Origin: Vibrio sp. HA2012
GTDB lineage: Bacteria > Pseudomonadota > Gammaproteobacteria > Enterobacterales > Vibrionaceae
Length of the DNA: 64,000 nucleotides
Direction: 5' to 3'
NCBI RefSeq assembly: GCF_002812955.1
Contig: NZ_PFXK01000003.1
Location: 458,166-522,165, forward strand
The notes beneath the pieces are model-generated. The model saw nothing but the letters and a program-made list of their open reading frames with translations, had not been told where the DNA came from and did no database searches. The position numbers and the translations under genes are program-made. Position 1 is the first letter of the stretch, and the number at the start of each line of letters is the position of its first letter. This document shows, piece by piece, positions 38,364-47,598 of this stretch.

Positions 38364-40256
38364 TCAGGCAAATGCGGCTTCTGCCTTTTTCTGACGCATT
38401 TTCTTCAGTGTGACACAAACCAGAGCTGTTACGACTGAACCCGCAGCCATGCAGATAAGTGCCAGCAGTGGTTTATTCATTGCACCAAGCAGAGCAACCA
38501 CCGGGCCACCATGTGCGACGCTGTTTGTGATCCCGAATGAGAATGCCATGACTGCCGCAACCATTGAGCCTATCACGTTCGCCGGAATGACAGACAACGG
38601 ATCCTGAGCCGCAAACGGGATAGCTCCCTCAGAGATGCCGACCAGTCCCATGGCTCCGGCAGCTTTGCCTGCTTCAAACTCTGATGCTTCAAACAAGTTC
38701 AGTTTATGTCCCAGAACTGTAGCCAGACCCATACCCAGTGGTGCAACCGGAATGGCACAGGCCATCGCACCCATAAACTGGGTTTGTCCACTGGCAATCA
38801 TGCCAACAGAGAATAGGAAGGCGACTTTGTTACACGGGCCACCCATATCAAACCCGGCCATGCCACCCAGAACGATTCCCAAAAGGACAACGTTTCCGGT
38901 ACTCATTGTGGTCAGCAGGATATTTAGGCTGTCCATCAAACCGGCAATTGGTGCACCGATGACAAAGATAAACAGGCTGGAGATGAAAAGCGAACCGGCA
39001 ATTGGTGCAATCATAATCGGCACAAGCGGCTGAATAAATTTGTGATAATTAATGCTTGTTAGCCAGCGGATAAAGTAACCGACCAAAAGACCGGCAAGGA
39101 TAGCTCCGATGAATCCAGTACCTGCTTCTGCTCCGTAAAAGGAACCGTTATTAGCAATCCAGCCGCCAATCAGACCGGGAGCCAGTGCTGGACGATCTGC
39201 AATGGCATAGGCGATGTATCCTGCCAGAATAGGGATCATCAGAGTAAAGGAAACAACACCTACATCTAAGACTTTATTCCACAGGCTACCCGGAGGAATT
39301 GCCATACCTGCTTCGGTTGGTTCACCGCCAATAGCTAGTGACAAAGCGATCAGCAGACCACCGGTAACCACAAACGGGATCATATGTGATACACCGTTCA
39401 TCAGGAATCGATACAGATCAGAGCGTCCCTGAGAAGCTTTGTTCTTTTCGTTTTTAACATTATCCGCCTGATAGAGTGGCTGTCTGAGTGACTGTTGAAT
39501 CAGGCCGATGGCATCTTTAATCGGTGCTTTTACACCGGTTTCTATGACTCGTTTTCCGGCAAAACGTCCCATATCTACTTGTTTGTCACAAGCGACGATA
39601 ATAGCATCCGCACGATCTATTTCTTCGGCTGTCGGTTCATTTTTTACACCGATAGAACCGTTGGTTTCAACCTTGATCTGATAGCCCAGTTCGGCAGCAC
39701 CCTTTTCCAGAGCTTCAGCTGCCAGATAGGTATGCGCGACGCCTGCCGGACAGCCGGTTACCCCGATAAGGAATCCTTTATCGGCGACAGGATTCATCTG
39801 GGATGGTTCAACCTTTTGCAGCAATAGCTCAAGGGCATCTTCTGCACTTTTAACCTGCATGAAACTTTCAATAAAACCATCTTCAATCAGCTTTGAGGAC
39901 AGTTCTGCCAGCACTTCAATATGGTGGTTTGATCCACCGTCCGGAGAGGCGATCATAAAGAAAAGTTTCGATGGCTGACCGTCTTCGGCACCGTAGTCAA
40001 TACCGTTTCGACTGATACCTATGGCAACGGCCGGTTCGGTAACGGCAGAACTTTTGGCATGCGGAAGCGCGACACCTGCTTCAAAGCCGGTATTACCCAA
40101 TTCTTCGCGTGCCTGAATATCTGTCAGAAACTGATTTTTGTCATTGATTCTGCCTTGTGTATGAAGCAAATCGATTAACTCAATAAATGCTTCATTTTTG
40201 GTTGTTGCATTGAGATCAAGGCATATCAAATTTTCATTGATGAGATCAGTGATCAT
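38364..40256 (-). CDS. PTS EIIABC of fructose family, probable mannose transporter
   Basis: 630 residues. EIIA domain first with phospho-histidine H66 (ALPHAKS), EIIB next with phospho-cysteine C169 (GCPAGVAHTYLAAE), then the EIIC membrane domain from about 290 to 615 with eight or more helices. The fructose-family EIIABC next to manA and an AraC gene matches V. cholerae VC1825-VC1827, where the transporter has been reported to carry mannose. It takes sugar in as the 6-phosphate, which ManA would isomerise. Fructose remains an alternative substrate. Confidence 0.92.
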   Translation of the reverse strand: MITDLINENLICLDLNATTKNEAFIELIDLLHTQGRINDKNQFLTDIQAREELGNTGFEAGVALPHAKSSAVTEPAVAIGISRNGIDYGAEDGQPSKLFFMIASPDGGSNHHIEVLAELSSKLIEDGFIESFMQVKSAEDALELLLQKVEPSQMNPVADKGFLIGVTGCPAGVAHTYLAAEALEKGAAELGYQIKVETNGSIGVKNEPTAEEIDRADAIIVACDKQVDMGRFAGKRVIETGVKAPIKDAIGLIQQSLRQPLYQADNVKNEKNKASQGRSDLYRFLMNGVSHMIPFVVTGGLLIALSLAIGGEPTEAGMAIPPGSLWNKVLDVGVVSFTLMIPILAGYIAYAIADRPALAPGLIGGWIANNGSFYGAEAGTGFIGAILAGLLVGYFIRWLTSINYHKFIQPLVPIMIAPIAGSLFISSLFIFVIGAPIAGLMDSLNILLTTMSTGNVVLLGIVLGGMAGFDMGGPCNKVAFLFSVGMIASGQTQFMGAMACAIPVAPLGMGLATVLGHKLNLFEASEFEAGKAAGAMGLVGISEGAIPFAAQDPLSVIPANVIGSMVAAVMAFSFGITNSVAHGGPVVALLGAMNKPLLALICMAAGSVVTALVCVTLKKMRQKKAEAAFA

Positions 40257-40654
40257 AGTGTTTCACCCTATTGTGTATTGGATTTATTGGTACGAAGGCC
40301 TTCGCTGTGTCAGAGATATTTTCGTCTGGCAGGGAATAAACCGATAGTGCATAGGAGAGACATTTACTGGATTATTGTAACCATAAGTTTTAAGTGTGAT
40401 CCGACGCATGTATTTTAAATGGTGAAGGAAGATAGATAAAAAATGAAAATTCAATTATTTTTCATGATGATATGTGTCAATTTTCTTGTGTTAATATATT
40501 TTTTATTTTTCCCTTATGATTTATCCATTTCACTTTCTGGATTAAAGTTGCCATTATATAACCGTAAAAAGTGTGCTACACATCACGATAGGACAGATAA
40601 TTCGCCTGCCTTTGCTGAAGAAAGCGGAGAAGGGGATAAGGTAAGAATAATATT
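40257..40654. other. Divergent region between PTS EIIABC and AraC regulator
   Basis: About 400 bases. AT-rich, with no convincing gene; one 71-codon open frame (40443-40658) looks accidental. It should carry the promoters of both divergent genes and the AraC binding site. No repeat or operator is evident by eye. Confidence 0.4.
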
Positions 40655-41500
40655 ATGAGCATGGTGTTTCATGATCTGCTGGAAACTCTATTGTCGGAAC
40701 GAGAAAATTTTAACCGGATCTGGTTTGCCAATGATCAACTGACTCCTCCTCCGTTTAGCTATCAGGTTAATTTTCCACGTCTGGAATTGGTGATCAGTGG
40801 TGAGTACCGTAATCAGATTGAGGATCCGGAATATGGAATCACCGATGTTAGTATTCTTTCCGGTGATGCTTTGTTTATTCCGCCAAATTGCTGGAACCGG
40901 CCGGACTGGGATACGGATTGTTCTGTACTCAGTCTCTTGTTCGGACGCCGTCAGTTGGGATTCAGTCTGGTTGGAAAAAAGAAAGATGAAAGTGGATTTT
41001 TTGATGTTCGCAAACACAGTATTCAGACCCGAACCGGGCATGCAATAGACCATATTCTTGAGGCGCTGAACGCATTAGCTCGGGAACCAAGGAGAACTCC
41101 TGTGGATGAACATTTGCTATTGGCTCTGATGAGTTATGCCCAGATCATGATTGCAGATCCTGCACATTCAGCAAAGAAACGCAGTGAAGATCTTTATCAG
41201 GGGATTTGTATCTATATCCAGGAAAACTTTCATCGATCTATTACCCGTTCCAGTATCGCAGAAAGGTTCAGTGTGTCACCTAATCATCTTTCACGTCTGT
41301 TTCGTCAACAGGGCCATATGACCCTAGCCGATTATATTACCTGGGTACGAATCGACCGGGCAAAGTTTATGCTGCGTAAGTATTCATTTCGTCTGAATGA
41401 AGTCGCTACCCGTTGCGGGTTTCAGGATGTGAACTATTTTTTTCGGGTGTTCAGAAATAAAACCGGACGAACTCCGACAGAGTACCGGGGTATGGAGTAA
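40655..41500 (+). CDS. AraC/XylS-family regulator of the mannose PTS
   Basis: 281 residues. A cupin-like N-terminal half and two helix-turn-helices at the end (SSIAERFSVSPNHLSRLFRQQ and LNEVATRCGFQDVNYFFRVFR), closing with GRTPTEYRG, the AraC signature. It is divergent from the EIIABC gene, matching VC1825, which is reported as an activator of the mannose transporter. The first ATG has only a distant AAGG; the second Met (codon 3) is an alternative start. Confidence 0.9.
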   Translation: MSMVFHDLLETLLSERENFNRIWFANDQLTPPPFSYQVNFPRLELVISGEYRNQIEDPEYGITDVSILSGDALFIPPNCWNRPDWDTDCSVLSLLFGRRQLGFSLVGKKKDESGFFDVRKHSIQTRTGHAIDHILEALNALAREPRRTPVDEHLLLALMSYAQIMIADPAHSAKKRSEDLYQGICIYIQENFHRSITRSSIAERFSVSPNHLSRLFRQQGHMTLADYITWVRIDRAKFMLRKYSFRLNEVATRCGFQDVNYFFRVFRNKTGRTPTEYRGME

Positions 41501-41502
41501 GC

Positions 41503-41541
41503 AAAAAAAGGCCACGCTTAAAGGGGAAAAATAAGCGCAGC
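41503..41541 (-). terminator. Terminator of the VOC gene
   Basis: Hairpin with arms AGGC..CGCTTA and TAAGCG..GCCT, one internal mismatch; on the minus strand it is followed by TTTTTTT. Confidence 0.65.
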
Positions 41542-41579
41542 CTGATTATCTGATGAGAGGGATCGGTGAGCCCGAAAAA

Positions 41580-41978
41580 TTACATCGCCCAGTCGCGATT
41601 CTGAATAACAACCCGGTTTCCGTCGGCATCTTCGAATGTTTTGCCGAGCTTACGCCAGACCGGATTCCTTGCCGTAACATATGAGAACCCGGCATCGATC
41701 ATTGAACGACATGCCCATTCCCATTCCTGACTGCATGGCAGGAAGAAAACCAGAAAACCTTCGTCAGCTTCTTTTTTTGGCTCTGAGGCACCATGACGGT
41801 TAGTAAACTCAAGGTGATAATTGTGATGCGGGTGACCGAGAACAACACCATCAAAGCCATCTTCATCCTTAAATTCAGCCAACGATTCAAAACCCAGAGC
41901 TTTTTTATACATGTCAGCGATAGTTTCCAGATTGTCAGTTCTTCTGGTCACTCTTAGTACGGCATCTTTTGAAATCAT
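41580..41978 (-). CDS. VOC (glyoxalase/dioxygenase-like) family protein
   Basis: 132 residues from the ATG at 41978, which has GGGAG with 5-base spacing; an ATG four codons upstream would overlap its own AAAGG. The beta-alpha-beta-beta-beta repeats of the vicinal oxygen chelate fold are visible (VLRVTRRTDNLETIADMYKKALGF ... KTFEDADGNRVVI). Metal ligands are not certain. Substrate unknown. It is a single gene with its own terminator. Confidence 0.82.
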   Translation of the reverse strand: MISKDAVLRVTRRTDNLETIADMYKKALGFESLAEFKDEDGFDGVVLGHPHHNYHLEFTNRHGASEPKKEADEGFLVFFLPCSQEWEWACRSMIDAGFSYVTARNPVWRKLGKTFEDADGNRVVIQNRDWAM

Positions 41979-42295
41979 GATATCTCCCATCCTTTAGAAA
42001 AATTAAGAACACCTTAACGTGTAATCGGTGTTTTTTGCAATAAAAATTCACAGGATTGAATTATTTTGTTAACTAGATCAATATCACAATGCTGATAAAG
42101 AAGAGGCTGATTCACTATGTTTATTAACAATAATGACTAATTGAAAAAGATATGGTCTGTTTACCCTTTTTTATTATGGGAATAGGCAGAGGGAATGTGC
42201 TCAGTTTTTTGTTCTTCATATGTGAATAGATTGATGCTTATTTAGAGGTGTTCGAATGTGCAAAGTCCATAGTGAATATTTAAGTTCACTAAAAT
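41979..42295. other. AT-rich spacer upstream of the VOC gene
   Basis: 317 bases with no supported gene. It is AT-rich and follows the end of the EIIA-like gene; it should contain the VOC promoter and the end of the upstream transcript. Nothing else is recognised. Confidence 0.4.
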
Positions 42296-43132
42296 CTATT
42301 TATCTTGTGAATTATTTATATTCTGCTCAGTACTGCGGTCGATGGTACAGCCCATTGACATTGTGTGCAGAAGGATGGCTTTTATTGCTTCTGGTTCAGT
42401 GGTGCTGGTCAGAAGGTGACAAAATTCCGGGTTCAGCAGAGTACGGCTAATGCTGGTAAAAGCTTTGATGATGTTCATATCTGGCGGAGCGGGTAATAGC
42501 AGAGCTACAACTGTCGTGACGGATCCCATTCTTGAATACCAGTCCAGCGGCTGATTCAGACGGTATACGGCAATAGAAGCCTGCTTAATCCCTTCGAGTA
42601 TGACATGTGGCAGAGCTATCTGGTGACCGATTGCTGTTGATGACACGTCTTCCCGTTTCAGCATGGCGGCAAAGACAGCCTGAGCCATCGCTGGATTGAG
42701 AGTTGTACTTATGTTTGAAATCAGTACCGTTTTATTTATCCCGGGGTGCAATTTGCAGGCTTCAAACCGGAAATCCAGCGGGAATGGCAGATGGAAGGAA
42801 GGGTGGTGTGCGATAATTGAATTTGTGTAATCTTCACTGCGTTTGTGTGAGGTATTGATGATATCAAACTGATCTGCAATAAAATCGGTCAACACCATAC
42901 AGGCAAGTTCTGCGTCTGAACCTTCAATCCATAACTGACACAGATCGCCGTTTTTACAACCAAGGCTTATGACTTTTAAAGTATGCTCTGCATTGGATGC
43001 TTCGTTGGTGGTAATGTTACGCAATAAAATGACAGAGCGAAAATAACCCGCCAGAGTTTTCAGCCGGTTTAGTTTCCACGCAGCAAAGCCATCAGAGCCG
43101 ATGACAAAGGTAATACGCCTCTCTATTCTCAT
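42296..43132 (-). CDS. Degenerate HPr-EIIA fusion protein of the PTS
   Basis: 278 residues from the ATG at 43132 (GGA five bases upstream); a GTG three codons earlier is possible. Residues 3-88 line up with HPr, but the phospho-histidine segment GLHTRPA is GFAAWKL, with alanine (A17) in place of the histidine. A linker leads to an EIIA-fructose/Ntr domain (about 132-275) whose phospho-histidine is kept: H176 in ALPHVI. This fits a regulatory EIIA such as V. cholerae VC1824 rather than a sugar carrier. It follows an EIIB gene by 15 bases. Confidence 0.82.
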   Translation of the reverse strand: MRIERRITFVIGSDGFAAWKLNRLKTLAGYFRSVILLRNITTNEASNAEHTLKVISLGCKNGDLCQLWIEGSDAELACMVLTDFIADQFDIINTSHKRSEDYTNSIIAHHPSFHLPFPLDFRFEACKLHPGINKTVLISNISTTLNPAMAQAVFAAMLKREDVSSTAIGHQIALPHVILEGIKQASIAVYRLNQPLDWYSRMGSVTTVVALLLPAPPDMNIIKAFTSISRTLLNPEFCHLLTSTTEPEAIKAILLHTMSMGCTIDRSTEQNINNSQDK

Positions 43133-43147
43133 TATTTCCACTTGTCT

Positions 43148-43450
43148 TTATAGAGCCTGACAGCGATCTAATACGCCGGATACGTCAGTCAGTACTTCTT
43201 CAATCGTGACGCAGTGTATCTTATTACCGGTAAAACGAGCCCGTTGCTCTACTTCGATATCGGAGGCAATCAGTATCAGATCCGCATGGGCAATATCGGT
43301 TGAATTGAGCTGATCTTCGATCCCCATGGCTCCCTGAGTTTCCACTTTTATATGAATGTTTCTTTTTTGTGCTTCCTTACGTAGGGCATCGGCAGCCATG
43401 TAGGTATGGGCAATGCCTGTTGGACAGGCTGTGACGGCAACTATTTTCAT
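43148..43450 (-). CDS. PTS fructose-type EIIB protein
   Basis: 100 residues, a complete stand-alone EIIB. Phospho-cysteine C9 lies in CPTGIAHTYMAA, the canonical loop. It passes phosphate from an EIIA to a sugar held by an EIIC, or acts in regulation. The next gene in the same transcript is the HPr/EIIA-like protein, which is its likely phosphate donor. No EIIC is adjacent. It matches the V. cholerae VC1823 arrangement. Confidence 0.9.
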   Translation of the reverse strand: MKIVAVTACPTGIAHTYMAADALRKEAQKRNIHIKVETQGAMGIEDQLNSTDIAHADLILIASDIEVEQRARFTGNKIHCVTIEEVLTDVSGVLDRCQAL

Positions 43451-43631
43451 GTTATCTCTTTTATTTATTGTTAAAGGGATCCTGACAGTTTATAGCGTTT
43501 CTGCTTCGGAAACAAAAGAAGGAAAGGGAACAGTTATGATTAATGAAAAGAGGGATTCGAACAGAAAAATAGACATGAGTCATAAAAATGAACGCCGTTT
43601 CAAAAAATTTTCTGAAAAGGATCGCAAAAAA

Positions 43632-43673
43632 GCCTATTCATATTTGATCGATATTGATCAAATATGAATAGGC
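43632..43673. promoter_or_regulatory. 18-bp perfect inverted repeat before kduI
   Basis: Arms GCCTATTCATATTTGATC (43632-43649) and its exact complement (43656-43673) around GATATT; it ends 34 bases before the kduI start. No T tract follows on the plus strand, so an operator or mRNA structure is more likely than a terminator. Confidence 0.85.
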
Positions 43674-43707
43674 GGTAAGATGACTTCTATACCTAAGGAG
43701 TCAATGT

Positions 43708-44547
43708 ATGTTTATCAATTACAACAGTAATCCTGTTGACGCAAAACAGTATGATACTCAGCGTCTTAGAGATGAATTTTTAACAGAGGTTTTATTTAAA
43801 GAGGCGAGTATCAATATGGTGTATAGCCATATTGACCGGGTTGTCGCTATTGGCGTATCTCCGGGGGACGATGTATTGAAGCTGGATGATTTTGTGGATA
43901 AGAAAGCATTCGGCACAGAATTTTTTCTGCAACGCCGCGAGCTGGGCGTATTGAACCTGGGCGGAAAAGCAGAAATTCGTACCAAAGAACATACCTATGT
44001 TCTTGATTATCTGGATGTGCTGTATCTGGGAAAAGGTGAAGAAGCTATCGAGTTTGTTTCTTTGCAGGCAGACAATAAATCCATATTGTATTGTTTGAGT
44101 GCTCCGGCGCATCACACCTATCCGTCCAGACTTATTACCCGCGAAGACGCAAGAAAAGTTGAACTGGGTGATCAGAAGAATGCTAATGCACGGGTGATTA
44201 ATCAATATCTTCACCCGGAAGTGTTGCCTACCTGCCAGTTGTGTATGGGCGTGACGCATCTGCAACCGGGAAGTGTCTGGAATACGATGCCAGCGCATAC
44301 CCATGAACGGCGCATGGAAGCTTACCTGTATTTTAACATTAAACCTGAACAAGTGGTTTTCCATTTTATGGGAGAACCGCAGGAAACGCGGCACATTATT
44401 GTCCGTGATAAGCAACTGGTTCTTTCCCCAAGTTGGTCTATCCATTCCGGATGCGGTACGGAGAATTACAGCTTTGTCTGGGGCATGCTGGGCGAGAATC
44501 AGACTTTTGACGATATGGACTTCGTCGATATGAACCAAATCCGTTAA
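43708..44547 (+). CDS. kduI: 5-dehydro-4-deoxy-D-glucuronate isomerase
   Basis: 279 residues, the usual KduI length. The metal-binding cupin segment MPAHTHERRMEAYLYF (two His and one Glu ligand) and the late SIHSG histidine are seen. KduI turns 5-keto-4-deoxyuronate, from unsaturated pectin or other uronate oligomers, into 3-deoxy-D-glycero-2,5-hexodiulosonate. It is followed by a TRAP transporter and an IclR regulator, a set typical for uronate uptake and breakdown. kduD is not in the window. Confidence 0.95.
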   Translation: MFINYNSNPVDAKQYDTQRLRDEFLTEVLFKEASINMVYSHIDRVVAIGVSPGDDVLKLDDFVDKKAFGTEFFLQRRELGVLNLGGKAEIRTKEHTYVLDYLDVLYLGKGEEAIEFVSLQADNKSILYCLSAPAHHTYPSRLITREDARKVELGDQKNANARVINQYLHPEVLPTCQLCMGVTHLQPGSVWNTMPAHTHERRMEAYLYFNIKPEQVVFHFMGEPQETRHIIVRDKQLVLSPSWSIHSGCGTENYSFVWGMLGENQTFDDMDFVDMNQIR

Positions 44548-44582
44548 TTATAACTAAACCTGTACCTCTATGGAGACATCTC

Positions 44583-45572
44583 ATGTTGAAAACAAAAGTA
44601 TTGAAGTTCGCTGTACTGGCAGCTGCAGTTGGAAGTTCGCTTAGCTTTGCTTCGTTGGCAAATGCTGCAACTGAAATTAAAGCGGCATTTAACCAGTCCG
44701 ATAAACATCCACAATATTTGGCGTTACAGGAGTTTGGTAAAAAACTGTCTACTGAAACTGATGGTCGTTACAAACTGACAATTTATCCGAATGAACTTCT
44801 GGGTGATCAACGAGCAGCTTTAGAACTAGTGCAAAATGGCGCGATTCAGATGGCAATGGTGGCTAACCCTCTGGTTGAAAACTATGACAAGACTTTTCGT
44901 GTGCTGGCAATGCCATATATATACACCGGTCCTGCGCATCAGGAAAAAGTATTTACCTCTGGTGAGTTAGACAGCTTGTTTGCATCTACACAGAAATTTG
45001 GTTTTGAAGTGCTGACAGCCTATACGGCCGGTGCGCGCAGTATGTATACCAAAGAAGCTCCGGTAAAAACCGTTGCTGATATGAAAGGCCAAAAAATCCG
45101 TGTAATGCAGTCCGACACTATGATCAAAATGCTTGACTGCATGGGTGGAACCGGTGTCCCTATGAGTCAGGGTGAGGTGTATACAGCTGTACAACAGGGC
45201 GTTCTGGATGGTGCAGAAAATAATGAGATCACTTATTCGGATCTGAAACAGTATGAAGTAGCGCCTTACTTCTCAGCGACTCGTCACCTGATGGTTCCGG
45301 ATTTGCTGGTTGTTAGTAGCTACTTCCTGTCTACTATGTCTGAGGAAGATCAGAAGACTCTGAGAAAGCTGGCGAAAGAAAGCACTCCGGTTGAATTCAA
45401 GATTTGGAATGACCGGATCGAAAGCGCGAAAAAAACAGCACAGGATAAAGGGGCAACCTTTACTGAAGTGGACATCAAACCATTCCAGCAAAGCTGTAAG
45501 AAACTGCAGAGTGATCTGATTGAAACCTCAGAGCAGGAAGCCTTGTTCGAGAAAATTAACTCTATGTCGTAA
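44583..45572 (+). CDS. TRAP transporter substrate-binding protein (DctP family)
   Basis: 329 residues with a signal peptide (about 1-28, ending ANAA). The DctP fold is clear from KMLDCMGGTGVPMSQGEVYTAVQQGVLDGAENN. It catches an organic acid in the periplasm for the DctQM proteins encoded next. Context with kduI suggests a uronate or unsaturated uronide ligand (inference). GGAG lies 6 bases ahead of the ATG region. Confidence 0.92.
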   Translation: MLKTKVLKFAVLAAAVGSSLSFASLANAATEIKAAFNQSDKHPQYLALQEFGKKLSTETDGRYKLTIYPNELLGDQRAALELVQNGAIQMAMVANPLVENYDKTFRVLAMPYIYTGPAHQEKVFTSGELDSLFASTQKFGFEVLTAYTAGARSMYTKEAPVKTVADMKGQKIRVMQSDTMIKMLDCMGGTGVPMSQGEVYTAVQQGVLDGAENNEITYSDLKQYEVAPYFSATRHLMVPDLLVVSSYFLSTMSEEDQKTLRKLAKESTPVEFKIWNDRIESAKKTAQDKGATFTEVDIKPFQQSCKKLQSDLIETSEQEALFEKINSMS

Positions 45573-45642
45573 ATCACAGTTGTAGAGAGAGTAAGCCGGA
45601 ACAGAATCTCCGGTTTATTCCCTCTGCTCAGGGTTTGTCTTT

Positions 45643-46158
45643 ATGCTAAGTAGTAATGAAAATCTGTTTTTTAAGGGGCTGGAAGCCCTTAAATGGTTGG
45701 TAGATAAAATTATATCGTCTGCCTGTATCTTTATTGTCGGGACGATGACGGTAATGGTTACCTATCAGGTAGTTGTTCGGTATCTGTTTGACAGTCCCAG
45801 TGCTGTCAGTGAGGTATTGTCCCGTTACCTGTTTATCTGGCTGATCCTGTTCGGCAGCGCTTATGTTTTCGGACTCAGAGAACATATGGCAATTACATTT
45901 ATTCAGTATAAGTTTCCAGAGCGGATAAGAATTCTTCTCGATATGCTTACTGAACTGGCAACCGCAGTATTTGCTTTGTCAATTATGATCGTTGGCGGTT
46001 ACAGCACATCAGTACGTCAGATGTGGCAGTTGGATTCTGCTCTGCAGATCCCCATGGGAGCCATTTATGCGGCTATCCCTATCAGTGGAGGAATCATTAT
46101 TTTTTATTTCCTTTATAACGAGCTTCGGCTATTCCGTCGTCTGAGACAGTTACATTAA
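45643..46158 (+). CDS. TRAP transporter small permease (DctQ family)
   Basis: 171 residues with four membrane helices and the DctQ motif YLFIWLILFGSAYVFGLREHMAITF. It joins DctP and DctM in the sodium-driven transporter. It lies in the same transcript, 70 bases after the binding protein gene. Confidence 0.92.
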   Translation: MLSSNENLFFKGLEALKWLVDKIISSACIFIVGTMTVMVTYQVVVRYLFDSPSAVSEVLSRYLFIWLILFGSAYVFGLREHMAITFIQYKFPERIRILLDMLTELATAVFALSIMIVGGYSTSVRQMWQLDSALQIPMGAIYAAIPISGGIIIFYFLYNELRLFRRLRQLH

Positions 46159-46178
46159 TTTTATATGAGAGTTTGGTT

Positions 46179-47486
46179 ATGGACGTAGCAACCACTGCCG
46201 CACTGATTATGTTCAGCGGTACTCTGTTCTTTTTAATTATCGGGGCTCCGATCAGTATCAGTGTCGGAATATCCTCTTTTGCTGCCATGTTATCCATTCT
46301 TCCCGGTCAGGGTGCAATGGTGACGTCTGCTCAGCGTATGTTTGTCGGTCTGGATTCTTTTGCTCTGCTGGCGATTCCTTTTTTCATTCTGGCCGGAAAT
46401 ATTATGAACAATGGTGGTATTGCCATCCGGCTGATTAATTTTTCTAAGATCATCAGTGGTTTTTTCCCTGGTTCACTGGCACAGACCAATGTGGTTTCTA
46501 ATATGTTGTTCGGTTCTATTAGTGGTTCCGGTGTCGCTTCTGCGGCGGCCGTTGGCGGAATTATGAACCCGATTCAGAAAGAAGAAGGTTATGACCCGGC
46601 TTTCAGTACGGCTGTCAATATTGCTTCTGCGCCAACAGGCATGCTGATCCCGCCGAGCAATACATTGATCGTATACGCAACGGTAGCAGGTAGTGTGTCG
46701 GTATCGGCTCTGTTTATGGGAGGGTATATACCGGGTATCCTGTGGGGACTGGCTGTAATGCTGATTGCTGGATTTATGGCAAAACGCCGAGGTTATATTG
46801 CTCAGCACAAGATGTCGCTGGCAGACTGTATTAAAGTTTCTCTGGAAGCGATTCCCAGTCTTTCTCTGATAGTGATTGTGATTGGCGGTATTTTAGGTGG
46901 TGTATTCACCGCGACAGAAGCATCTGCTATTGCTGTTGTCTATTCGCTGTTTTTGAGTCTGATTTATCGTGCTCTTGATCTACGTAAACTACCCGAGATT
47001 TTTCTGCACACAGCAAAGATGTCGGCCATTGTTATATTTATGTTGGCAACATCGTCCATTATGTCATGGGTCATGGCGTTTACCCAGATCCCAGGGATGA
47101 TCGCCAGTTCTCTTCTGTCTCTGACTGATAATCCGATTATTATTCTGCTGATTATTAATGTTGTATTGTTGTTTATCGGTACGTTTATGGATCCAACACC
47201 GGCAGTATTGATTTTTACGCCGATTTTTCTGCCTATTTGTATGGATTTGGGTATGGATCCGGTGCAGTTCGGTATTCTGTTGGTCTTTAACTTGTCTCTG
47301 GGAACGATTACTCCACCTGTCGGTCCGATTCTGTTTACCGGGTGCAAAGTTAGCGGTATTAATATCGACCAGGTGGTAAAAACCTTATTGCCTTTCTTCC
47401 TGGCTATCATCTTTGTGCTGATGTTGGTGACTTATATTCCTGCTGTCTCCATGACGATTCCGGAAATGATGGGGTTGATCAAATAG
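46179..47486 (+). CDS. TRAP transporter large permease (DctM family)
   Basis: 435 residues from the ATG at 46179 (GAGAG 7 bases ahead; a TTG two codons earlier is not needed). About twelve helices with the DctM markers ALLAIPFFILAGNIM, SGSGVASAAAVGGIM and LGTITPPVGPILF. It is the sodium/substrate symport subunit. A weak hairpin (GCTGCCC / GGGCAGC, 47500-47532) follows. Confidence 0.94.
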   Translation: MDVATTAALIMFSGTLFFLIIGAPISISVGISSFAAMLSILPGQGAMVTSAQRMFVGLDSFALLAIPFFILAGNIMNNGGIAIRLINFSKIISGFFPGSLAQTNVVSNMLFGSISGSGVASAAAVGGIMNPIQKEEGYDPAFSTAVNIASAPTGMLIPPSNTLIVYATVAGSVSVSALFMGGYIPGILWGLAVMLIAGFMAKRRGYIAQHKMSLADCIKVSLEAIPSLSLIVIVIGGILGGVFTATEASAIAVVYSLFLSLIYRALDLRKLPEIFLHTAKMSAIVIFMLATSSIMSWVMAFTQIPGMIASSLLSLTDNPIIILLIINVVLLFIGTFMDPTPAVLIFTPIFLPICMDLGMDPVQFGILLVFNLSLGTITPPVGPILFTGCKVSGINIDQVVKTLLPFFLAIIFVLMLVTYIPAVSMTIPEMMGLIK

Positions 47487-47598
47487 AAGGTGTTATTCAG
47501 GCTGCCCGCGGATACCTATTCAAGGGCAGCTTGGGTATAATCTGTTCTTACACATTGCTTTCTGACTCTCTGTCGGGTGATTAGGAACCGATACTTAA

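Noticed and set aside
40443..40658. 71-codon plus-strand frame before the AraC gene
   Set aside because: It starts with AT-rich low-complexity hydrophobic codons, has no ribosome site, lies over the expected divergent promoter region and overlaps the AraC start. Likely accidental.
43536..43667. 43-codon basic plus-strand frame between the EIIB gene and kduI
   Set aside because: It has a weak GGGA site, but it ends inside the large palindrome, and the same stretch must hold the promoters of two divergent operons.
47500..47532. Hairpin GCTGCCC / GGGCAGC as terminator of the TRAP operon
   Set aside because: The loop is 17 bases or more and no T tract follows; not strong enough to list as a terminator.
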